Positions 25,426-33,642 are shown, numbered from the stretch's first letter. The stretch is DNA of 37,579 nt from Streptomyces sp. NRRL S-87 (GCF_000719335.1 NZ_JOGB01000067.1:1-37579), one strand, 5' to 3'. Program-made: numbers and translations. Notes: a model not told the origin generated them from the sequence alone.

Positions 25426-25620
25426 GGGCGCCAGGCCGCCCCGGCCGGGCATGCGGCGTGACCGCCGGTCCCGGCCGGACTGCCACGCCCATCCCTGCCA
25501 CCCTTGATATCCAGCCAGATCCAACGGACTTCCCGGACGGATGATCACCTCCTCTCCCCTGGTGCTGCTGGATACCGCAGACTGCCGGGGCAAATCGACC
25601 CAACGCTCAAGGGGGGAACC

Positions 25621-26827
25621 TTGCGCGGAACCGCACGTCCCATACGCGCCGCCTGCACTGCCGCCGTTGCCGTGGCTTCGCTCGGCCTGACCGCACCGGC
25701 CACCCACGCACAAACCGCCACGCTGTCGGACACCGACACCACCACCTTGGTAGAGATGGCCGACACGCTCCTCCAGCGCCGCGCCGACGCCGTCACCACT
25801 GCACCCCAGCCAAGCCCCACGACCGAGCCCGTGCCCATGACCGATGGTGCAGCTGATGACTTCGCCCATGACCTGAGCGTGCTCCAGCACAACGCCCAAG
25901 GCCTGGAGAAGGTCGACAGCGCGTACAGCTGGGCAGAAGTAACAGTCACCCCCAACGCCACCTCATTGAGTGGGGACACGGCTACGGTCAAGGTCACCGA
26001 GTACACCCGTCTTTACTTCCCCAAACCCCGCCCCGGACGCGCCCGCCTTCGAGAGCTACAGCATCCCGCACACGCTGACCTTCAACCGCGCCAACGGTAG
26101 CGAGTGGGAGGTCGCGGGCGACGTGGCCGAGGTCGACCGCTCCGCTGCGCTGCCCAGCACACAGATCAGCGAGCCGGTCGACGATGGCGGTCCCATCAAC
26201 GAGCCGGGCTCGGACCCCGATTTGCCGGATCCGGAGCCGGCACTTGAGGGACCGATCACGGACGAGCCGTCCTCAACATCGGAGCTGACTCCGGAGGCAG
26301 CCGCGATGGAGCAGAAGGTCACCACGGCGTCCGGGTACAACTACGCCAACATGGCCGCCTACGCGCGGAAATACGCAATCCACCCCAACCCCGTCTACAT
26401 CGAATACTCCAAAGACTGCACGAATTTCATCTCCCAGGCATTGCTCGCAGGCGGCTGGAAGACAACCTCCGGCGGAATCCTCCACCGGAAGGACCCCGAC
26501 GAGTGGTTCTTCGGCGCCTTCCAATCGACCACCAGCTACGCGCGGGCCGGCGCCCACAACTGGTACTGGTACGCCACCAAGTACTCACATAGGACGAAAA
26601 TCCTGGACAACATGTTCAAAATGGGCATCGGTGATGTCCTTCAGATCGACTTCGCCGAGAAGTCCACGGGCCGTCCCAACGGGTACATCAACTACACGAT
26701 GATGGTCACCGCCTGGAAGAACGGCGAGCCCTACCTCAGCGGCCACACCAACAACGTTTTGAACAAGCCGCTGACCGTCATCAAGTTCGAGAACAAGGGC
26801 GCTAATTTCTACGCCCACCGCACCTGA
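25621..26827 (+). pseudogene. Secreted amidase-domain (Amidase_6-like) protein, frameshifted
   Basis: Starts at TTG 25621 with AAGGGGGG just upstream. The signal peptide is RAACTAAVAVASLGLTAPATHA. The first frame runs to ...VKVTEYTRLYF and then leaves the family pattern. The continuation (PDAPAFESYSIPHTLTFNR onward) lies one base ahead, so there is one extra base at about 26020-26045 in the C-rich run TTCCCCAAACCCCGCCCC. Without it the protein would be about 401 aa. The C-terminal domain has NYANMAAYARKYA and DCTNFISQALLAGGW with the catalytic-type Cys. However, INYTMMVT (Tyr codon 26693-26695) stands where I expect the conserved His of INHTMMVT. The domain resembles peptidoglycan-type NlpC-like amidases. 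It could be a true pseudogene, a sequencing error or a +1 recoding case. Confidence 0.75.
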
Positions 26828-26841
26828 GAGAGGAACGTCCG

Positions 26842-27264
26842 TTGAGGAAGGCCCTGGCACTGCTGGCGGTACCCGCCCTGGCCGTGATGCTCTCCGCCTG
26901 CTCTAGCGAAGGCAGGACCGCGGAGGAGACCGCGAGGGCTTACGTCGCAGCGCTCAACGACCGCGACCCCGACGCGCTCGTAGACCTGTCGAAGGAAGAC
27001 AAGCGCGTGACCGGCCGGGAGAAGGACGCCGAGGCGATCATCACCAAGGACGGTGGCCGGGGGCTGAAGGTCACCGGCATCGCGGTCGACAGCCCGACGT
27101 CACCCGAATACGCGCACGTCTACATCACGGGCACGGACAAGGCCGGCAAGCCGTTCAAGCTGACCATCGACGTCACCCGCGAAGGGGACGCAACGGACTA
27201 CACGATCAGCCTGGGTCACTACAAGGAGGGGGAAGCTCCCACGGGGCCGGTCCCCATCCAGTAA
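26842..27264 (+). CDS. Predicted lipoprotein (DUF4878-like)
   Basis: 140-aa lipoprotein from TTG 26842, with AGAGAGGAAC upstream. The signal KALALLAVPALAVMLSAC ends in a lipobox with Cys20. The mature part begins EETARAYVAALNDRDPDALVDL, the pattern of small NTF2-like extracytoplasmic lipoproteins such as DUF4878, followed by beta strands (YAHVYITGTDKAGKPFKLTI). It lies 14 bp after the frameshifted amidase and probably formed an operon with it. Both use TTG starts and have visibly lower GC than the flanking core genes, which suggests acquisition together. Confidence 0.78.
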   Translation: MRKALALLAVPALAVMLSACSSEGRTAEETARAYVAALNDRDPDALVDLSKEDKRVTGREKDAEAIITKDGGRGLKVTGIAVDSPTSPEYAHVYITGTDKAGKPFKLTIDVTREGDATDYTISLGHYKEGEAPTGPVPIQ

Positions 27265-27410
27265 CGCGGGCGGGAAGGGGCCGGGACGCACGGATGAACA
27301 GCCCGAGCATCCCGACTCCTTCCGCTACCCCGCCAGTACGGCCTACGCCAGCCTGCGAGCCACCCGGCACACCAGAGGCAAACCGGGGCAGCCAGCGGGC
27401 TCGGAACCGC

Positions 27411-27751
27411 TTACCCCGACGTGGCTGGGTGAACGGCTTCCGCGGCCTTAGGTAGCCAAGGCGCCCGATCGGCGAAGCCAAGGTCTACCCGTTCACGCCG
27501 GGCCGCCAGGGTCCCCGCGCCGGGCCTTAACAGCCAGGCGGCACGCTGCACTCCCACCGGGGAGCCGCGGAAGCGCACTACCCCCTCACCCTCGGCGCCG
27601 GTCCCAGCCACAGCCCGCAGCTCGTGCGCGGCAAGCCCGCGCTGCACAGGGCGGCGTTCCACTCACGGGCCGCTTCCCCCGCTTCCCGCCAGCCCTTGAG
27701 GTAGTCCACGCCCCGGACCCATGTCACGTCCCCCGGCTCGTCGTCGCACAT
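27411..27751 (-). pseudogene. Degraded small ORF, unknown family
   Basis: From ATG 27751 the minus strand reads GDVTWVRGVDYLKGWREAGE and AAREWNAALCSAGL. It then continues sensibly only in another frame (AAHELRAVAGTGAEGEGVV, RFRGSPVGVQRAAWLLRPG). The switch is near 27625-27640. The joined text looks like one small alpha/beta protein of about 80-110 residues broken by a single-base indel. I recall similar unannotated actinobacterial proteins but no function. This explains part of the otherwise empty 27265-27991 spacer. Confidence 0.4.
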
Positions 27752-27913
27752 CCCCGGTACCGCGCCCTCACGGTCTCCATCCGCGACGTCACCCCGCTGG
27801 CCCGCGAGGTCCACGGCCTGGTGCGCGCCGGGCAGGGCGACGCCGCGCGGGCGCTGCTGCCCGAGGAGCGCCCGTACCCCCTGGAGGACGCAGCCCTGGC
27901 CCACCTCCGCTGA
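27722..27913 (+). other. Possible C-terminal gene fragment
   Basis: One plus-strand frame ends at TGA 27913 with PRYRALTVSIRDVTPLAREV and RAGQGDAARALLPEERPYPL. The composition is natural and protein-like, but no start codon with a ribosome site is present. It could be the tail of a truncated gene, or chance coding in GC-rich DNA antisense to the remnant above. I do not recognise it. The rest of 27265-27991 shows nothing definite apart from the minus-strand remnant. Confidence 0.25.
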
Positions 27914-27991
27914 CGGCCCGCGTACGGCACACTGGAGGTTTGGCCCCGCCCGCCCGCGGCCGGGCCGCCACCTCACCGTGAAGGGATCAGC

Positions 27992-29653
27992 GTGAACGGG
28001 CCCCTCATCGTCCAGAGCGACAAGACGCTCCTCCTCGAGGTCGACCACGAGCTCGCCGACGCGTGCCGCCGCGCCATCGCGCCGTTCGCCGAGCTGGAGC
28101 GGGCTCCCGAGCACATCCACACCTACCGGGTCACCCCGCTGGGCCTGTGGAACGCCCGCGCCGCCGGGCACGACGCCGAGCAGGTCGTCGACGCGCTCGT
28201 CGAGTACTCGCGCTACCCCGTCCCGCACGCGCTGCTGGTCGACGTGGCCGAGACCATGGCCCGCTACGGCCGCCTCACCCTCTCCAAGCACCCCGTGCAC
28301 GGGCTGGTGCTCACCAGCACCGACCGCCCGGTGCTGGAGGAGATCCTCCGCTCCAAGCGGATCACCCCGCTCGTCGGGCAGCGGATCGACCCCGACACCG
28401 TCGCCGTGCACCCGTCCGAGCGCGGCCAGATCAAGCAGACGCTGCTCAAGCTGGGCTGGCCGGCCGAGGACCTCGCCGGGTACGTCGACGGCGAGGCGCA
28501 CCCCATCCACCTGCTGGAGGACGGCTGGTCGCTGCGCCCCTACCAGCGCCAGGCCGTCGACGGCTTCTGGCACGGCGGCTCGGGCGTGGTGGTCCTGCCC
28601 TGCGGTGCAGGCAAGACGCTGGTCGGCGCGGGCGCGATGGCCGAGGCCAAGGCGACGACGCTGATCCTGGTGACCAACACCGTCTCCGCCCGCCAGTGGA
28701 AGCACGAGCTCGTCAAGCGCACCTCGCTGACCGAGGACGAGATCGGCGAGTACAGCGGTACCCGCAAGGAGATCCGGCCCGTCACGATCGCCACCTACCA
28801 GGTGCTGACGACCAAGCGGAAGGGCGTCTACCCGCACCTGGAGCTGTTCGACTCCCGGGACTGGGGGCTGATCGTCTATGACGAGGTCCACCTGCTGCCG
28901 GCCCCGGTCTTCAAGTTCACCGCCGACCTCCAGGCGCGCCGGCGCCTCGGGCTGACCGCGACCCTGGTCCGGGAGGACGGGCGCGAGTCCGACGTCTTCT
29001 CGCTGATCGGGCCCAAGCGGTTCGACGCCCCGTGGAAGGAGATCGAGGCGCAGGGGTACATCGCACCGGCCGACTGCGTCGAGGTGCGGGTGAACCTGAC
29101 CGAGAGCGAGCGGCTCGCGTACGCCACCGCCGAGACGGAGGAGAAGTACCGCTTCTGTGCGACCACCGCCACGAAGCGGAAGGTGACCGAGGCGCTGGTG
29201 CGCCGTCACCGCGGCGAGCAGACCCTCGTCATCGGCCAGTACATCGACCAGCTGGACGAACTCGGCGAGCACCTCGACGCACCGGTCATCAAGGGCGAGA
29301 CGTCGAACGCGCAGCGCGAGAAGCTCTTCGACGCCTTCCGTCAGGGCGAGATCAGCGTCCTGGTCGTCTCCAAGGTCGCGAACTTCTCGATCGACCTGCC
29401 GGAGGCGACCGTCGCCATCCAGGTGTCCGGCACCTTCGGCTCGCGGCAGGAGGAGGCCCAGCGGCTGGGCCGGGTGCTGCGTCCGAAGGCGGACGGGCAC
29501 GAGGCCCGCTTCTACTCCGTCGTCGCACGGGACACCATCGACCAGGACTTCGCCGCCCATCGGCAGCGCTTCCTCGCCGAACAGGGCTACGCCTACCGGA
29601 TCATGGACGCGGACGAGGTGCTCGCGCGGGAGTCGGAGAACGAGACGGAGTAG
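27992..29653 (+). CDS. XPB-family DNA repair helicase
   Basis: 553-aa superfamily 2 helicase of the XPB/Rad25 type, which opens DNA in a 3'-to-5' sense in repair or transcription. The order is as in the family. An N-terminal damage-recognition-like region (about 1-170) comes first, then Walker A PCGAGKT (203-209) and the DEVH box (297-300). TAT-LVREDG follows, with the XPB-specific RED motif at 327-329. Motifs V and VI are in VVSKVANFSIDLPEA and QRLGRVLRPK. GTG 27992 has AAGGGA upstream. All catalytic motifs are intact. The usual partner candidate (21923-24835) is separated from it by the degraded accessory patch. Confidence 0.93.
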   Translation: MNGPLIVQSDKTLLLEVDHELADACRRAIAPFAELERAPEHIHTYRVTPLGLWNARAAGHDAEQVVDALVEYSRYPVPHALLVDVAETMARYGRLTLSKHPVHGLVLTSTDRPVLEEILRSKRITPLVGQRIDPDTVAVHPSERGQIKQTLLKLGWPAEDLAGYVDGEAHPIHLLEDGWSLRPYQRQAVDGFWHGGSGVVVLPCGAGKTLVGAGAMAEAKATTLILVTNTVSARQWKHELVKRTSLTEDEIGEYSGTRKEIRPVTIATYQVLTTKRKGVYPHLELFDSRDWGLIVYDEVHLLPAPVFKFTADLQARRRLGLTATLVREDGRESDVFSLIGPKRFDAPWKEIEAQGYIAPADCVEVRVNLTESERLAYATAETEEKYRFCATTATKRKVTEALVRRHRGEQTLVIGQYIDQLDELGEHLDAPVIKGETSNAQREKLFDAFRQGEISVLVVSKVANFSIDLPEATVAIQVSGTFGSRQEEAQRLGRVLRPKADGHEARFYSVVARDTIDQDFAAHRQRFLAEQGYAYRIMDADEVLARESENETE

Positions 29654-29662
29654 ACCGGCCGC

Positions 29663-29686
29663 GGACGGGGGCCGCGGCCCCCGTCC
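29663..29686. terminator. Terminator after the XPB gene, 24-nt perfect palindrome
   Basis: GGACGGGGGCCG (29663-29674) followed directly by its reverse complement (29675-29686). In RNA this forms a 10-bp stem with a 4-nt loop, starting ten bases after the helicase stop. Confidence 0.75.
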
Positions 29687-29731
29687 CGCGTCGGCGGGCG
29701 GGTACCCGGGAGTCCGGCGCGGGTGATCGGG

Positions 29732-29749
29732 CGGGGGCTGCGGCCCCCG
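29732..29749. terminator. Terminator on the side of the His-rich gene
   Basis: CGGGGGC-TGCG-GCCCCCG, a 7-bp stem with a tetraloop, seven bases beyond the stop of the minus-strand gene. Together with the 29663-29686 palindrome it isolates the two convergent genes. Confidence 0.65.
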
Positions 29750-29756
29750 GTGCGCG

Positions 29757-30104
29757 TCAGCGACGTATGACGCCCGCGTCCTCGGAGTACTCGCCGAGGA
29801 GGACCACGCTGACCGCCGTCGTGGCGAAGACCCTGGCCGCGTGCAGGAACCCGCCGGAGCGTGTCAGCGCCTCGGCCTCCGAGGCCGCGCGGGTGGTGTG
29901 GGTACGACCGTGGGTGCGGCCGTGTGTGCGGGGGTACGTGCGGGAGTGGTGCGTACGGCCCTGATGCGTACGCGTGCGGGCGGTACGGGCGTGCTGCGCG
30001 CCGGTGCCGCTGTGGTCGTCGTGGGTGGACTCGATGTCGGTGGGGATGGCGGCGGCGCCGCGAGGGCGGCCGCCCTGAACCGGGGTAAAGGTCGCGGTGC
30101 TCAT
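29757..30104 (-). CDS. Small His/Arg/Thr-rich protein, unknown
   Basis: 115-aa protein starting MSTATFTPVQGGRPRGAAAI at ATG 30104. The middle (about residues 25-70) is a run of His, Arg and Thr with repeats such as TYPRTHGRTHGRTHTTR, about nine His in 45 residues. It ends in a more ordinary segment (GGFLHAARVFATTAVSVVLLGE, YSEDAGVIRR) that may be a helix or membrane-associated. The two ends look conserved while the middle looks like repeat expansion. Metal binding is conceivable but unsupported. An open frame on the opposite strand is less protein-like. No family is recognised. Confidence 0.55.
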   Translation of the reverse strand: MSTATFTPVQGGRPRGAAAIPTDIESTHDDHSGTGAQHARTARTRTHQGRTHHSRTYPRTHGRTHGRTHTTRAASEAEALTRSGGFLHAARVFATTAVSVVLLGEYSEDAGVIRR

Positions 30105-30254
30105 GAATCCATGGTCCCGGCCCGCCCCACCGCGCACATCGGTCCCCGGAGCCATTCTCCGATCCCCCTGACGTCATACTCCAGGGCCACCCCCTCCCCC
30201 GGAAGTCCTACGGGAAGCCGGCCGCCGCGTAGGGACCCGGGGCCCCGGAACCCG

Positions 30255-30284
30255 TTCGCGCCGGTCCGCGGCGCGGACTAGAAT
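30255..30284 (+). promoter_or_regulatory. Promoter of the HelD-like gene with dyad in the spacer
   Basis: TTCGCG (30255-30260) and TAGAAT (30279-30284) are 18 bp apart. The spacer contains the dyad GTCCGC-GGC-GCGGAC (30264-30278), a possible operator. The leader to GTG 30395 would be about 100 nt. Confidence 0.5.
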
Positions 30285-30394
30285 CTCCGCTCTTGCCCGC
30301 CTCCCGCCCTGCCCGGGGAGTGCCGCCGACCGGACGGAAACCGGCCGGCCACACGTCACGCACCTTGAGGACCCACATAGCTGGAGGCAACACC

Positions 30395-32536
30395 GTGCCC
30401 GCGCACGCCCCCCTGACCCCCGACGCCCCCACCGCCACCGCCACCGCCGCAGCGGACCCCGCGGCCGGCGCCGCGGCCGCCGCCGACCCCCTCGGCCGCG
30501 AACGGGCCCACCTCGCCGCCTCCCGCGCCGCGCTCCGCGCGATGCGCGAGGACGTCGAGTCCCTCGACATCCGCGACGTCACCGCGAACTGGGTCAACGC
30601 CCTCATCCTCACCGCCCAGATCGAGGACCGCATCAAGGCCCTGGCCGACCTCGCGGACACCCCCCTCTTCTTCGGCCGCCTCGACTACCTGCACGCCCCC
30701 GGCGCCGACCTCGCCGAGGGCGCGGGCGGCGAGCGCTTCTACATCGGCCGCCGCCACGTCCACGACGCCGACGGCGACCCCATGGTGATCGACTGGCGCG
30801 CCCCGGTCTCGCAGCCCTTCTACCGCGCCTCGAAGAAGGACCCGCAGGACGTCGGCCTGCGCCGGCGCTTCGGCTACACCGGCGGCGACCTCACCGCGTA
30901 CGAGGACGAGCACCTCTCCGACCCCGCCGAGACCGCCGCCGTCAGCAAGCTGCTCCAGCAGGAGATCGAGCGCCCGCGCGTCGGCCCGATGCGCGACATC
31001 GTCGCCACGATCCAGCCCGAGCAGGACGAGATCGTGCGTTCGGGGCTCTCCGGAAGCGTCTGCGTCCAGGGCGGCCCCGGCACCGGGAAGACCGCCGTCG
31101 GCCTGCACCGGGTCGCGTACCTGCTGTACGCGCACCGCGACCGGCTCGCCCGCACGGGCACCCTGGTCATCGGGCCGAACCGTTCCTTCCTGCACTACAT
31201 CGAGCAGGTGCTCCCCGCCCTCGGCGAGCTGGAGGTCAAGCAGGCCACGGTCGCCGACCTCGTCGCCCGCCCGGGCGTGGAGGTGCGCGGCGAGGACCCG
31301 GCGGAGGCCGCCGTCATCAAGGGCGACGCGCGCATGGCGGAGGTGCTGCGGCGCGCCGTGCGCTCGCACGTCACGCCGCCCGCCGAGGCGCTGATGGTGG
31401 TGCGCGGTTCGCGCCGGTGGCGGATCCCGGCGTACGAACTCCAGGAGATCGTGGACGAGTTGCTCGCCCGCGACATCCGCTACGGCGCCGCCCGCGACGC
31501 GCTCCCGCAGCGGATCGCGCACGCGGTGCTCGTCCGGATGGAGCAGGCGGGCGAGGCGCCGGACGACCGGGTGCAGGACGCGGTGGCCCGCAACGCGGCC
31601 GTCAAGGCCGCCGTCAAGGCGATCTGGCCGGTGGTGGACCCGGCGAAGCTGGTGCTGCGGCTGCTGTCGGATCCGGAGTTCCTGGCCGAGCACGCGGACG
31701 GGGTGCTCACGGAGGCCGAGCAGGAGCTGATCCGGTGGGCCAAGCCGTTCCGCAGCGTGAAGTCCGCGAAGTGGTCGGCCGCGGACGCGGTGCTCGTCGA
31801 CGAGGTGGCGGACCTCGTGGAGCGCACGGCCTCGCTCGGGCACGTGGTGCTCGACGAGGCGCAGGACCTGTCACCCATGCAGTACCGGGCGGTGGGACGG
31901 CGCTGCACGACGGGCTCGGCGACCGTGCTGGGCGACCTCGCGCAGGGCACGACGCCGTGGGCGACGCGCAGCTGGGCCGAGGCGCTGGCCCAACTGGGCA
32001 AGCCGGACGCGGCGGTGGAGGAGCTCACGGCGGGCTTCCGCGTGCCGCGGGACGTGATCGCGTACGCCTCGCGGCTGCTGCCGGGGATCGCGCCGGGGCT
32101 GGCCCCGGTGTCGTCGGTACGGGAGAACCCGGGCGCGCTGGCGGTCACCCGGGTGGCGGACGAGGAACTGGTCGAAGCGGTCGTGGCGGCGTGCCGTACG
32201 TCGCTCGGGCACGAGGGGTCGATCGGGCTGATCGCGGCGGACGCGCGGGTCCCGGCGCTCGCGGAGGCGCTCGACGCGGCGGGGCTGCCGTACCTCGCGC
32301 CGGGCGAGGAGACGACGGCGCGGGCGCGGCTGACGCTGGTGCCGGCGTCGCTGGCGAAGGGTCTGGAGTACGACTACGTCGTGCTGGACGAGCCGGCGGC
32401 GATCGTGGCGGGCGAGGCCGACGAGCGGACCGGGTTGCGGCGGCTGTACGTGTGTCTGACGCGAGCGGTGTCGGGGCTGGTGGCGGTGCATGCGGGGGCG
32501 TTGCCGGAGGTTCTGGCGGAGCCGGTGGGCGGTTAG
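30395..32536 (+). CDS. helD: HelD-family RNA polymerase-associated ATPase
   Basis: 713-aa UvrD/Rep-like superfamily 1 ATPase of the HelD type, which binds RNA polymerase and frees stalled or inactive complexes using ATP. An N-terminal coiled-coil region (about 30-90: RERAHLAASRAALRAMREDV) precedes YIGRRHVHDADGDPMVIDWR, the family hallmark. Walker A is GGPGTGKT (226-233) and the DEAQD box begins at Asp487. Motifs V and VI are in AKGLEYDYVVLDEP and RRLYVCLTRA. GTG 30395 has GGAGG eight bases upstream. It lacks the N-terminal signature I associate with the rifamycin-resistance protein HelR, and no rifamycin-associated element is visible upstream. The symbol is given by family. Confidence 0.85.
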   Translation: MPAHAPLTPDAPTATATAAADPAAGAAAAADPLGRERAHLAASRAALRAMREDVESLDIRDVTANWVNALILTAQIEDRIKALADLADTPLFFGRLDYLHAPGADLAEGAGGERFYIGRRHVHDADGDPMVIDWRAPVSQPFYRASKKDPQDVGLRRRFGYTGGDLTAYEDEHLSDPAETAAVSKLLQQEIERPRVGPMRDIVATIQPEQDEIVRSGLSGSVCVQGGPGTGKTAVGLHRVAYLLYAHRDRLARTGTLVIGPNRSFLHYIEQVLPALGELEVKQATVADLVARPGVEVRGEDPAEAAVIKGDARMAEVLRRAVRSHVTPPAEALMVVRGSRRWRIPAYELQEIVDELLARDIRYGAARDALPQRIAHAVLVRMEQAGEAPDDRVQDAVARNAAVKAAVKAIWPVVDPAKLVLRLLSDPEFLAEHADGVLTEAEQELIRWAKPFRSVKSAKWSAADAVLVDEVADLVERTASLGHVVLDEAQDLSPMQYRAVGRRCTTGSATVLGDLAQGTTPWATRSWAEALAQLGKPDAAVEELTAGFRVPRDVIAYASRLLPGIAPGLAPVSSVRENPGALAVTRVADEELVEAVVAACRTSLGHEGSIGLIAADARVPALAEALDAAGLPYLAPGEETTARARLTLVPASLAKGLEYDYVVLDEPAAIVAGEADERTGLRRLYVCLTRAVSGLVAVHAGALPEVLAEPVGG

Positions 32537-32584
32537 GGGGCGCGGCGCCCTGCACGAGCTGCCCGCGGGGGTCCTGCGGGCGCG

Positions 32585-32700
32585 GTGCGGGTCCCTGGGC
32601 GGACGCGGGTCCCTGGGCGGGTGCGGGGCCCTGGGCGGGTGCGGGGCCCTGGGCGGGTGCGGGGCCCTGGGCGGGTGCGGATCCCTGGGCGGGTGCGGAC
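32585..32700. repeat. 18-bp tandem repeat, six full copies
   Basis: GTGCGGGGCCCTGGGCGG and close variants repeat from 32585 to 32692, with a partial seventh to 32700. Units 3-5 are identical. Units 1, 2 and 6 differ by one to three bases, so the centre looks most recently amplified. Confidence 0.9.
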
Positions 32701-32796
32701 CGTTGCCCTGCGGGGGCTGGTCCCCTACCCGCCCTTTCACCGTTTCCCAGGACTCCGCCCCGGACCCCGTTGCCCTCAAACGCCGGGCAGGCTGGA
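32701..32796. repeat. Modular intergenic repeat, locus C (inverted)
   Basis: Read on the minus strand this has CCAGCCTGCCCGGCGTTTGA, the GGGGCGGAGTCC module, TGGGAAACGGTGAAAGGGCG and GTAGGGGACCAGCCCC. This is the same order as loci A and B. A shortened extra AGCTTGCCGGGTGACTCC-like piece lies beside it at 32797-32820. Confidence 0.82.
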
Positions 32797-32878
32797 GTCA
32801 CCCGGCAAGCTGGAGTCGCCCGCCCGGACCCGGGGGGAACGCCCCGCCCGTGGGCCCGCCGCGCCCGGACCCGAGTGG

Positions 32879-33574
32879 TTACGACAGGGCCTCGCGCCAG
32901 GTGGCCACGGCCGACGGGGAGACGGGTCCGGCCCAGCCGTCGGGGCGGGCCGCGCCGCCGATGTGGAAGGCGTCCAGGCCCGCCCCGCGCAGCGCCGGCA
33001 GGTGGTCCAGGCGCAGGCCGCCGCCGACGAGGAGCCGCGGCTCGTAACCCGGTTCGCCGCGCCGGGCCGCCTCGGCCACCAGCACCGGCAGGCCCTCGTC
33101 GACCCCGCCCGCCGCGCCGGCGGTCAGGTACGTGTCGAGGCCCGGCAGCGCGGCCAGGGCCGTGCGCAGCGCGTCGCGGTCGGCCGCGCGGTCGATGGCC
33201 CGGTGGAACGTCCACCGGCACCCCGCCAGCTCCGCCACCAGCGCTTCCACCGCCACCAGGTCCGGCGTGCCGTCCGGGTTCAGGAAGCCGAGGACGAACT
33301 CCTCCGCCCCCTCCGCCCGCAGCGCCGCCGCCTGGGCGACCAGCGCGTCCACCCCGGCGGCCCCGCCTGCCGAGAAGCCGTCCGCGGCCCTGAGCATCAC
33401 GCGCAGCGGGACGTCCACGGCGGCCCGGATGGCCGCGAAGGTCTCCCGCGGGGGCGTCAGGCCGTCGGCGGCCATGTCGGTGACCAGTTCCAGCCGGTCC
33501 GCCCCACCAGCCTGGGCCGCGATCGCGTCCTCGGCACTGAGGGCGATCACCTCCAGGACCGCACGGTCACTCAT
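32879..33574 (-). CDS. cutC: CutC family protein
   Basis: 231-aa TIM-barrel protein of the CutC family (the copper homeostasis CutC, not choline TMA-lyase). The start LEVIALSAEDAIAAQAGGAD, RLELVTDMAADGLTPPRETF, the VMLRAADGF segment and the conserved FHRAIDRAADRDAL all fit. The usual length is about 230-250 aa. ATG 33574 has GGAATGAGG upstream. The copper role in bacteria is disputed and the enzymatic activity is unknown. It is divergent from the HD-domain gene across 171 bp that contains a DasR-box-like palindrome. Confidence 0.9.
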   Translation of the reverse strand: MSDRAVLEVIALSAEDAIAAQAGGADRLELVTDMAADGLTPPRETFAAIRAAVDVPLRVMLRAADGFSAGGAAGVDALVAQAAALRAEGAEEFVLGFLNPDGTPDLVAVEALVAELAGCRWTFHRAIDRAADRDALRTALAALPGLDTYLTAGAAGGVDEGLPVLVAEAARRGEPGYEPRLLVGGGLRLDHLPALRGAGLDAFHIGGAARPDGWAGPVSPSAVATWREALS

Positions 33575-33642
33575 GTGGCCTCATTCCTTCGAGATCGGCA
33601 AGGGGCGGTGCGCCGGCACGTTCCGCGCCACACCCACCACCA

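Larger units (their letters stand above)
32537..32878. other. 342-bp repeat-filled spacer between convergent genes
   Basis: The spacer holds an 18-bp tandem array (32585-32700) running straight into an inverted copy of the dispersed modular repeat (32701-32796). No gene is seen. It probably contains the transcription terminators of the HelD-like gene and cutC. Confidence 0.7.

Noticed and set aside
30395..32536. HelR, the rifamycin-resistance RNA polymerase ATPase
   Set aside because: The N-terminal region and linker differ from the HelR pattern I know, and I see no rifamycin-associated element upstream. The general HelD family fits better.
32585..32700. Possible CRISPR array or silk-like coding repeat
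   Set aside because: The 18-bp units have no spacers. No start, stop or ribosome site supports translation, and the array lies between two gene ends.
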